Made by a program: the position numbers and the translations under genes
In this document: positions 56,206 to 64,000 of the stretch, one piece after another
Position numbering within the stretch: the stretch's first letter is position 1
How the letters are laid out: each line of letters begins with the position of its first letter
From: Lentisphaerota bacterium
GTDB lineage: Bacteria; Verrucomicrobiota; Lentisphaeria; Victivallales; Victivallaceae
Direction of reading: 5' to 3'
DNA length: 64,000 nucleotides
NCBI GenBank assembly: GCA_015061805.1
Contig: SUVV01000001.1
Coordinates: 62,001 to 126,000 of the forward strand
The notes under the pieces: generated by a model
Seen by the model: only the letters and a program-made list of their open reading frames with translations
Told to the model about the DNA's origin: nothing
The model's database searches: none

Positions 56206-58298
56206 TACGATTGCCGGATTTCCCGGAGCAGTTCCGGGATGAACATATTGCAGGAGAAGATTTTTCCGGGGATGATTGCGGATTCGATCTGGACGAATTC
56301 GCCGTCGACTACTCCCCCGATCCGGAACCGGAACTTGATCTGCACGAAGAGTGCCGCAAGTTTTTCTGTCCGGACGGCACGCTCTCTTCGCTCAACGCCA
56401 TCAACGGCAGACCCACCGAAGAACGTCCCCAGCAGCTGGCAATGGCATCAGCCATCGCCGATGCGTTGCAAAAAGGCGAAAACCTCTGCATTGAAGCCCC
56501 CACCGGAGTCGGCAAGAGTTTTGCCTATCTGGTTCCGTTGATCTTCCGTTCCCAACTCAGCCGCCGTCCGGCGCTGATTTCAACGGAAACGATCAACCTC
56601 CAACAGCAATTGATCGAAAAAGACCTCCCCTTTCTCCGCGAAGCAACCGGAATAAACTTTCGCGCCGCTCTCGCCAAAGGACGGCAGAACTATGTCTGCC
56701 GCCGCCGTCTGGCGATGCTTTCCGGAGATCAGCGCGATGCCCTGCTCCCGGTGCCGTCACTGCTGCTTGATACCGAAAGACTGATCCGCAATCTGGAAAA
56801 CGGCATGGATGGCGAGCGCGGTTCTGCCGGAGACACTATCGACCCATCGGTGTGGAATCTGGTCTGTTCCGAAAGCGGGAACTGCGCCGGCCCCAAATGT
56901 GAATTTTACCGCAACTGCTACTATTTCAAGGCTCGCCGCCAGTGGGATGAAGCGGATATCGTCGTTGCCAATCATGCGCTGTTCCTGACCGACCTCGCCA
57001 TCCGCTACAGCAACGGCGGTACCTCCGGGGCCCTGCTCCCGGATTACGGAGCCGTCCTCATTGACGAAGCCCATTCACTGGAAAACAATGCCGCCGAATA
57101 CCTCGGTTTGCGGATAACCCAGCCCGGTATCGTCGGGATGCTCAACCGGCTTTTCAATCCGGAAAAAATGCGCGGTTTACTCATGCGCCCCGGAAACAAC
57201 CTCATGCCGGAACTGCGGATGCTCACCGCTTCGGCCAGAGATGAAGCGTACGGATTTTTCGCGCCCTACACCGAACTCATCCGCCGCAGTCAGGATAATG
57301 CTCTGCGCTTGAAAAACACCGCCGACGAATACCCTGACCGCCTCACTCCGGCACTGACTCAACTGGGCAGAAAACTCGATGAACTGCTCGAAGATATCGA
57401 AGACAACTCTTTCCGTACGGAACTTGAAGGCGCAAGAGAACGCTGCCGCAGTACGATCGACAGCATCAACACCTTCACCCAACGCATCATGGATGATGCC
57501 GTATACTACATTGAAGAAAACGGACAATCGGCGAATCTTTTTGCTTCGCCGCTGAATATTCCTGAACTGCTCAACTCGATGCTTTTCAACGGTACTTGTC
57601 CGGTAATGCTGTGCAGTGCCACCTTGACGGTTCGCAACTCATTTGATTACTTTGTCAGCCGCACCGGATTCTCCGGCGGCAGAATGATCCGGCTGGATTC
57701 GCCGTTTTCGCCCGATCAGGCGCGGGTGATCATCCCCAGAAATCTGCGCGACCCCGGAGATGAAGATTATCTGTCAACCCTGGTTTCCCATATCCGCGAA
57801 AATGTAAAATTGACCTCCGGCAAAGCGTTTGTGCTTTTCACCAGTTATCAGGCGTTGAGTTACTGCGCCGATGCACTCAAGGATGAATTCTGCGACAACA
57901 ACTGGCGCTTGCTCGTTCAGGGCGGAGAACTCAGCCGCAACCGGATGCTGGAAGAGTTCCGCAATGACATAAATTCGGTGCTGTTCGGCACCGACAGTTT
58001 CTGGACCGGAGTCGATGTACCGGGGGAAAGTTTGAGCAACGTCATCCTCACCCGGCTGCCCTTTGCTTCTCCCGGTCACCCGCTGATCGCCGCCAGGCTG
58101 GAACGCATAACGGCTTCCGGGAAAAGTTCGTTTGCCCACTACAGTCTTCCGGAAGCGGTCTTGAAATTCCGGCAGGGCGTCGGCAGACTCATCCGGAGCC
58201 GGAGCGACACCGGCTATATTGTGATACTCGATCCCCGGATCATTTCCAAGGGGTACGGCAGAGCGTTTCTGGATTCGATACCATACAAAATAATATAA
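56202..58298 (+). CDS. DinG-like ATP-dependent DNA helicase
   Basis: IEAPTGVGKSFAYLVP, VLIDEAHSLENNA, GTDSFWTGVDVPGESLSNVILTRLPF, RQGVGRLIRS. Confidence 0.92.
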   Translation: MIRLPDFPEQFRDEHIAGEDFSGDDCGFDLDEFAVDYSPDPEPELDLHEECRKFFCPDGTLSSLNAINGRPTEERPQQLAMASAIADALQKGENLCIEAPTGVGKSFAYLVPLIFRSQLSRRPALISTETINLQQQLIEKDLPFLREATGINFRAALAKGRQNYVCRRRLAMLSGDQRDALLPVPSLLLDTERLIRNLENGMDGERGSAGDTIDPSVWNLVCSESGNCAGPKCEFYRNCYYFKARRQWDEADIVVANHALFLTDLAIRYSNGGTSGALLPDYGAVLIDEAHSLENNAAEYLGLRITQPGIVGMLNRLFNPEKMRGLLMRPGNNLMPELRMLTASARDEAYGFFAPYTELIRRSQDNALRLKNTADEYPDRLTPALTQLGRKLDELLEDIEDNSFRTELEGARERCRSTIDSINTFTQRIMDDAVYYIEENGQSANLFASPLNIPELLNSMLFNGTCPVMLCSATLTVRNSFDYFVSRTGFSGGRMIRLDSPFSPDQARVIIPRNLRDPGDEDYLSTLVSHIRENVKLTSGKAFVLFTSYQALSYCADALKDEFCDNNWRLLVQGGELSRNRMLEEFRNDINSVLFGTDSFWTGVDVPGESLSNVILTRLPFASPGHPLIAARLERITASGKSSFAHYSLPEAVLKFRQGVGRLIRSRSDTGYIVILDPRIISKGYGRAFLDSIPYKII

Positions 58299-58315
58299 CT
58301 TCAAGAACTGAAAAA

Positions 58316-60007
58316 ATGAAAAAACATCTCGATCTCTGGAGAAAATTATTCTCTCCCGCCGATAAAAAGAAATTTATGGCGATCGTAATGCTGATGGCTA
58401 TTGCCGGAATCATGGAAATGGCCGGAGTGGGACTCCTCGCCGGAGTGATAACGCTCTTTCTCGCACCGGAAGGCGAATTTCAGGATATGATCTATCAGAA
58501 ATTCTGCAGTTTCTTCCCCGGTATTTCCCACGGAAATTTTATTGTATGTGCCGTCATTGCGGTGGTCTTGCTGATGATTTTCAAAAATCTCTTTTCACTT
58601 CTCATCATCGCATTGCAGACCAGATTTCTGCGCCGGCGCCAGAGCACGATCACCTGCCGTCTGCTCAACACCTATATCAATGCCGACTACCGTCACTACA
58701 TAATGAATTCCGCCGACCGGTACAACGGCGCTGTCGAACGGCTCAAACGGCTGTTTGACAACTTTTTTCAACCGGCACTCCAACTGCTTGCCGATGCTAT
58801 CGTGATCTTCGGTCTGATGCTGATCGCGCTGCTGATGCTGCCGGGAACCGCGATCATCACGATGGCGACGGTGCTGGGCGCAGCGTGGCTGATCAACAAA
58901 GCATTCCAGAAACTCAACAAACGTCTGGGAGATAAGCAATATCATCAGGAAGTAAAAGAGAACAAACTGCGGCTTAATGTGCTTTTGGGCATGGAGCAGA
59001 TCAAAATCTCCGGAACCGGAGAATACTTTTCAAATCGCTTACGGGAATTGAACTCCGATATCTGCCGCCGCTCCGGGACATTGTATATTCTGGGGCAGAT
59101 CCCCCGGCTTTCGCTGGAATCAGTCGCGCTGATACTGCTTTGTGTGATCTTTGTCATACTCATTGTTTCCGGGGGAACACCGCAGGAGATCCTGCTGGTA
59201 TTCACTGTGATCGCGGCCTCGATGGCGCGGATGCTTCCGGCATTGAGCCGGGCACACTACAATCTGACCCAGTTGAAACAATACGGAGTCCTGCTGGAAG
59301 AGTTGACCGGAAATCTCACCTCCATCCCGGCTGAACTCAACTCCGCCAGCGCAGATGCACCCGACTTTGCTGGAGATATCGTCATCGAAAATCTGAATTT
59401 CGCCTACACCCCGGAACTCCCGGTGATTTCAAACTTGAACTGCACATTCAAATACCGGGAAATCACCGGTATCGCCGGACGTTCCGGTATCGGTAAAACG
59501 ACATTGCTCAATCTTATCACCGGATTGTTCAATCCGGCATCCGGAAAAATTTCCGCCAACGGGAATGATATTTCCGGCAACGCATTGCTGTGGAGAAAAC
59601 AGATCGGTTTTGTCCCGCAGAATGTATTTATTTTTGATGGCACTCTCCGGGAAAACATCGCCCTGGGCATCCCGGAAAATGAGATCGACGATCAAAAGAT
59701 ATCTTCGGTGCTCAAGTGCGCCCAGTTGCCGGAATTTGCCGATGATCCGGCAATGCAGCTCAATTCCAACTCCGGACTCTCCGGCGGTCAGCGTCAGCGT
59801 ATCGGCATCGCCCGGGCACTCTATCGGGATCCCGGCGTACTCATTCTCGATGAAGCGACCAGCGCTCTGGACGGAAAGACGGAAAGCGGAATACTGGAAC
59901 TTCTGGATTCTCTGCGCGGGAAAAAGACGGTGATCGTGATCAGTCACCGAAAGGAAACGCTGGATATCTGCGATACACTCATCGATCTTCAGCAAAACGC
60001 CGGATAA
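58316..60007 (+). CDS. ABC transporter, fused permease and ATPase (lipid/oligosaccharide exporter type)
   Basis: GRSGIGKTTLLNLITG, LSGGQRQRIGIARALYRDPGVLILDEATSALD. Confidence 0.92.
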   Translation: MKKHLDLWRKLFSPADKKKFMAIVMLMAIAGIMEMAGVGLLAGVITLFLAPEGEFQDMIYQKFCSFFPGISHGNFIVCAVIAVVLLMIFKNLFSLLIIALQTRFLRRRQSTITCRLLNTYINADYRHYIMNSADRYNGAVERLKRLFDNFFQPALQLLADAIVIFGLMLIALLMLPGTAIITMATVLGAAWLINKAFQKLNKRLGDKQYHQEVKENKLRLNVLLGMEQIKISGTGEYFSNRLRELNSDICRRSGTLYILGQIPRLSLESVALILLCVIFVILIVSGGTPQEILLVFTVIAASMARMLPALSRAHYNLTQLKQYGVLLEELTGNLTSIPAELNSASADAPDFAGDIVIENLNFAYTPELPVISNLNCTFKYREITGIAGRSGIGKTTLLNLITGLFNPASGKISANGNDISGNALLWRKQIGFVPQNVFIFDGTLRENIALGIPENEIDDQKISSVLKCAQLPEFADDPAMQLNSNSGLSGGQRQRIGIARALYRDPGVLILDEATSALDGKTESGILELLDSLRGKKTVIVISHRKETLDICDTLIDLQQNAG

Positions 60008-60445
60008 TTACTTGCGGATGGCTCCGACTGTAAATATCACATCCGAACAGATATTTGCAGAAATTTTGTTGACGGCGGCAATAAAAAGGTCTTTGGATGG
60101 AGCCAATTCAGCGATCAGCACGCTGTGTTTCACCTCAACGACAAGTTTACCATCCCGCAGGGATTTGGGATTTGTGTATGCAGAAAAACAACCGCCGACC
60201 AACTCTTTCCAATGAGTTTGCAATCCGGCGATAACACTGATGTTGTTGCGCTGATCCGGTTCAAGCAGAACCTTGTCAATAATATTCGCTATCGGCTCCG
60301 GCTGACAGGTGTGAGCGGCGATCTCTACATCGGCACGCTCATTGCCATACCACAATGCGAGCAAATTATGACGAATCCGGCGTTTACCGTAGGAACGCGC
60401 CGGAATTCTCAATGAAAAATTTTCTTTTTCAGCAGATTTTTTCAT
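60008..60445 (-). CDS. DUF721 / DciA-like protein
   Basis: W-KELVGG...SLRDGKLVVEVKHSVLIAEL. Confidence 0.65.
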   Translation of the reverse strand: MKKSAEKENFSLRIPARSYGKRRIRHNLLALWYGNERADVEIAAHTCQPEPIANIIDKVLLEPDQRNNISVIAGLQTHWKELVGGCFSAYTNPKSLRDGKLVVEVKHSVLIAELAPSKDLFIAAVNKISANICSDVIFTVGAIRK

Positions 60446-60843
60446 CAGATATTGATGTCAGCGCCGATCATATACGCCGGCAGTAAGAGGGAGTGCAAAA
60501 TCAATCTTATCGGAGCAATAACTCCGCCGCGGATCACATGTTTCACCCCGGTGCGGAAGCGCTTGAAAGGCGCACCGATGGTCATCTCCAAAAGCCCGAG
60601 AGGCAGATAAAGTATGTGAAAGGCATCCCGGCTGATCTTGATAAGTCCACGCCCGGTACCAATTACGCTTTTGATAATATAAGGTTTGGCAATTTCGGCG
60701 GCTTTGACTGCTACCGGAGCCAGAATCATCAAAGTAATCGGATCGATTGCCCGAGCCTTCATCGCACCGAACGGCAGGACAAGGACAGCGACCAGAAGGA
60801 TCATTATAAATTTTTTCATCCCCAACATCTGCATTGTAAACAC
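60445..60843 (-). CDS. Small membrane/exported protein of unknown function
   Basis: Signal-like N-terminus and hydrophobic segments; overlaps next gene by one base (TGATG). Confidence 0.6.
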   Translation of the reverse strand: MFTMQMLGMKKFIMILLVAVLVLPFGAMKARAIDPITLMILAPVAVKAAEIAKPYIIKSVIGTGRGLIKISRDAFHILYLPLGLLEMTIGAPFKRFRTGVKHVIRGGVIAPIRLILHSLLLPAYMIGADINI

Positions 60844-60908
60844 CCTGAATCAAATTTGAATGCTGTTTCTGCTTACTATACACTCAAAATGTGATTATGT
60901 CCAATCTT

Positions 60909-62027
60909 TCAACGGATTATTGCTGAAATTTCTTTCAACATGGCGATCGCCGCATCCGGACGGGCAAGATTTGCCGCTGCTTTTCCCCGATCTTCCAGAT
61001 TTTTCCGGTCGCCGCAAATATCGTTTTGCAGTAATTCCGAGGCTTTTTCCACGGTGAAACCACTGTTGCGGACGATGACTGCGGCGTTGTTGCGTTCAAA
61101 ATATTCGGCATTGTCCTGCTGATGTCCTTCCGAAGCGTAGGGGTAAGGAATCAGGAAAGCACCTTTGCCGAAAAGTGCCAATTCGGCAAGTGTACTGCCG
61201 CCGGAACGGCAGAAAACGGCGTCTGCCGCACCGAGAAAATACTCCATACGGTCGCTGGATTCCAACAGCAGAACCGGAAAATCGGCTTGAGCGTACAACT
61301 TTTCAGCTTCGGCTTTTTTACCTTTTCCGCAAAGGTGAAGCACCTGAAAATTCCGTTCCCGGCACTGCATAAATGCCTGCGGCAGGATCGAATTGAATAC
61401 CGCCGCCCCCTGACTGCCGCCGAAAACCAGTACGGTGGTCAGATCTTCTTTGAGATCACAGGCAAAGAGTTCATTGAGCATCTTCAATGCTTCTGCACGG
61501 GAAATTGAATACTTCTCCAGCAATTCCGGGCGCACCGGCATTCCGATATCGACCACGCGACAGCGGCACTTATCGGCATTGACCGCCGGGAATCCCGCCC
61601 CCAGCACCCTGGCAAAAAGCGTTGCCCAACGGTTCGCTCTGCCGATACGCGCGTTGCCGTCATGCAAGGCGATCGGCACCCGGTGCAATAACGCGGCACT
61701 CAAGACCGGAACCATCGAAAATGAGCCCATTCCCAAAACCGCCTGCGGTTTGAATTCTTTGATGACCCGCCAGGATCGCACACATCCGGAGATGCTTCCG
61801 GTGATAAATTTAACCGGGTTGCGTTTCAGAGAGGGCATCATCGGAAGCGCGATGGCTTCGATACCGCACGCGGCGGCGCTCTGCACTTGAGCTGCCGAAT
61901 TCACTCCGGACAACAGCAGCAGCACCTTACCGCCCTGCTGCTGAAAAGTTCTGGCGATACTCAATCCCGGGAAAAAGTGTCCTCCGGTTCCGCCGCAACT
62001 TATGATCAAACGTTTTAATTCCCCCAT
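60909..62027 (-). CDS. murG: UDP-N-acetylglucosamine--N-acetylmuramyl-(pentapeptide) transferase
   Basis: CGGTGGHFFPGLSIA, VLVFGGSQGA, FCRSGGSTLAEL. Confidence 0.96.
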   Translation of the reverse strand: MGELKRLIISCGGTGGHFFPGLSIARTFQQQGGKVLLLLSGVNSAAQVQSAAACGIEAIALPMMPSLKRNPVKFITGSISGCVRSWRVIKEFKPQAVLGMGSFSMVPVLSAALLHRVPIALHDGNARIGRANRWATLFARVLGAGFPAVNADKCRCRVVDIGMPVRPELLEKYSISRAEALKMLNELFACDLKEDLTTVLVFGGSQGAAVFNSILPQAFMQCRERNFQVLHLCGKGKKAEAEKLYAQADFPVLLLESSDRMEYFLGAADAVFCRSGGSTLAELALFGKGAFLIPYPYASEGHQQDNAEYFERNNAAVIVRNSGFTVEKASELLQNDICGDRKNLEDRGKAAANLARPDAAIAMLKEISAIIR

Positions 62028-62029
62028 TT

Positions 62030-63268
62030 TCAGAACCCTCCATCCAATTCATCATCATCTTTACGGCGAAAGAAATTCCGATATCCCGGATTGTCGCTGT
62101 AGGCGGCAATCGAGATCAGAATTCCGGTAGCGATCAGGCATCCCATAAGATTACTGCCGCCGTAACTTATAAACGGTGCGGGCATTCCCTTGGTCGGAAA
62201 GCACCCGGACATCGCACCGAAGTTGATCGCCGCCTGAAGCATCACCCCGGCAGTCAGCGCCCATCCCAGAAGCATTCCGCAACGGTCACGGGATTTGAGA
62301 GCGATCCGGAGCGCAAAATATCCCCATAGCGTATACAATATCAACACTGCAAGAATACCGACAAAACCCAACTCTTCACCCACGATAGCAAGAATAAAGT
62401 CGGTCTGCTTCTCCGGCAGATAGTCCGCCTTGAAACGGCTCTTGGTAAGCCCGACCCCGAACCAGGAACCGCTGCCCAGAGCCAGAAGCGAAAACCACAA
62501 CTGCATTCCCTGATCACTCTGATAGCGTTCCGGGTCAAAAAAGATCGTCATTCGAGCCCAGCGCATGGCGTCAAAAGCCTTGATGCACCACACAACGATC
62601 GTGCAGAATACCATCGGGATCACCCAGTAGAGCCAACTCAATCCGGCAACAAAAATGGTAACAAACGACATAGCGCCGACAAGAGCGGTGGTACCGAGAT
62701 CGTTTCCGAGCCAGATCAGCCCCATAATTCCGGCGACCACGCCGCCCAGCACCCAGATACCGTTACGTTTTTTGCGCCAACTGGCAAAGGTGCGGATGTT
62801 TTCAGAACAGTACCAGGCGACAAAAATCGCCACGGCGATCTTTGCCATTTCCGAAGGCTGAAAGGTGTAACCTGCCAGGTGGATCCAACGGTGTGCGCCG
62901 TTGACCGCTTTGGAACAGCGCGCCCAGAGCAGCAGTAACGAAACTCCTCCCAGCAACCAGTAGGAAAGCCGGCTCAACAATTTGTGCCCCATGAAAAACG
63001 CGGTAAGTCCGCTGACACATCCGAGGATCGCCCAGATAAACTGATTGCGGAAAAGCGAAGCGGTTTCCCTGCCGTTGAAATGGCTGGTTGCGGAGTTGAT
63101 CATCATCAAACCGAAAGCGGTGAGGATGATCGTCGTCAACAGCAGACCGAGCGCATCGCCGAAAGAGTTTGGCAAAGACTCTTCGACATCACTGTTTTCG
63201 ATGACGATATCATCATTGGCTGCCTGTGACGCCAGTTGTTCAAGATGGCTGCGAGAACTCTTTTTCAT
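62030..63268 (-). CDS. ftsW: Peptidoglycan glycosyltransferase FtsW
   Basis: SEDS family: GAHRWIHLAGYTFQPSEMAKIA, KQTDFILAIVGEELGFVG, PFISYGGSNL. Confidence 0.95.
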   Translation of the reverse strand: MKKSSRSHLEQLASQAANDDIVIENSDVEESLPNSFGDALGLLLTTIILTAFGLMMINSATSHFNGRETASLFRNQFIWAILGCVSGLTAFFMGHKLLSRLSYWLLGGVSLLLLWARCSKAVNGAHRWIHLAGYTFQPSEMAKIAVAIFVAWYCSENIRTFASWRKKRNGIWVLGGVVAGIMGLIWLGNDLGTTALVGAMSFVTIFVAGLSWLYWVIPMVFCTIVVWCIKAFDAMRWARMTIFFDPERYQSDQGMQLWFSLLALGSGSWFGVGLTKSRFKADYLPEKQTDFILAIVGEELGFVGILAVLILYTLWGYFALRIALKSRDRCGMLLGWALTAGVMLQAAINFGAMSGCFPTKGMPAPFISYGGSNLMGCLIATGILISIAAYSDNPGYRNFFRRKDDDELDGGF

Positions 63269-63269
63269 T

Positions 63270-64000
63270 TCAGAGCGCCACTTTCTGACCGGGGAGGATC
63301 GCTTTCAAACCGGTTGCCGCAACCAGAGCGGCGGCATCGGCATCGTCGCAGACAAGGCGGGGGTCGATTTCGATCTCCGCGTTACAGGAACCATCGGCGT
63401 TGCGCGGGATGTCGACACCGCAGGCGGCAAGGCGCCGGGCATTGCGGTCAGAGATCATCCGGCGGCAGCTTTCCACAGAATCGACTCCGGTGAGGTTTTT
63501 GGTGGGGGCAAAAAGTTCGTTGCGGTCGCCTTCAAAAAGGATGACCTTTTCGGCAAGCGGGAGAGCATCGAAAATAAAGGATTCCAGTTTGACACCGTTG
63601 TTGTCGGCAGGGGTGCAGAGTTCGCCCGCATCATTGATGGAAGCAATTTTTTTATCAGCACGGTGCCAGGGAAGCTGCAGGGAATTTCCGGCGGTGAGGC
63701 GTTCAATATAGTTCCGGGAAAAGACGTGGATGGCGGGGCTTCCGGCGGAGTATTGCAGAGAACCGTCGGCGTTGCGTTTTTCGGCAAGTTCTGCGGGCAG
63801 ATCGCTGTATTCGATGATCATCGTCCGGCCGCAACTCATGCAGAAGTTACCCAATTTTTCAAAGGGGCCGGTCTTGGAAAGGACAATGGCGCCGACTTCA
63901 GCATTTTCCAAAGCCAGGAGACCGGCAAAACGGGGAGAAACCACCGGAACCAGCGGATTATCCACCTGAAAATAGGAGACGATCTCCGTACCATCCTGCT
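63270..64000 (-). CDS. UTP-hexose-1-phosphate uridylyltransferase of the eukaryotic-like UDPGP/UAP1 type, partial at window edge
   Basis: Frame stays open to 64000 with QDGTEIVSYFQVDNPLVPVVSPRFAG, a UDPGP signature. Confidence 0.85.
   Translation of the reverse strand, partial: QDGTEIVSYFQVDNPLVPVVSPRFAGLLALENAEVGAIVLSKTGPFEKLGNFCMSCGRTMIIEYSDLPAELAEKRNADGSLQYSAGSPAIHVFSRNYIERLTAGNSLQLPWHRADKKIASINDAGELCTPADNNGVKLESFIFDALPLAEKVILFEGDRNELFAPTKNLTGVDSVESCRRMISDRNARRLAACGVDIPRNADGSCNAEIEIDPRLVCDDADAAALVAATGLKAILPGQKVAL

Overview
64 kb of a bacterial chromosome, densely coding on both strands. I infer a Lentisphaerota/PVC-type organism from its style: [18 protein letters not shown] prepilins with H-X9-DG tails, many secreted polysaccharide-active enzymes, and a Minf_1886-family protein. 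No database was searched. I saw no rRNA, tRNA, CRISPR array, integrase or reverse transcriptase.

Housekeeping genes: lysA-tsaB, mreB, efp, fhs, holA, an MlaE-F-D/MCE operon with ffh, a DinG-type helicase, a DciA/DUF721 gene, murG, ftsW, and a UAP1-like pyrophosphorylase that runs off the right edge. Accessory genes: a GH42-like secreted hydrolase, a DUF4838 protein, a sialate O-acetylesterase, three tandem heparinase II/III-like lyases, SGNH/DUF4886 proteins and glycosyltransferases.

Most unusual signal: a modular family of palindromic repeats in two contexts. (1) Intergenic copies lie between convergent genes at about 2459-3112, 32670-32880 and 44501-44700. Each has a 25-26 bp perfect hairpin with base-pair-preserving variation, followed by short hairpins joined by a GCTTCAC-like linker. 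(2) The same family, or a similar hairpin array, sits in frame inside three of the four prepilin genes, always between two copies of the codons for FTLIELLV. In three prepilins the FT codons also form the 3' arm of a perfect 9-bp hairpin. Three of the four prepilin genes lie directly upstream of a secreted polysaccharide-degrading enzyme. Together this suggests a palindromic element that targets, or recombines at, the prepilin signal-peptide region and remodels prepilin leaders in frame, next to prepilin-enzyme cassettes.
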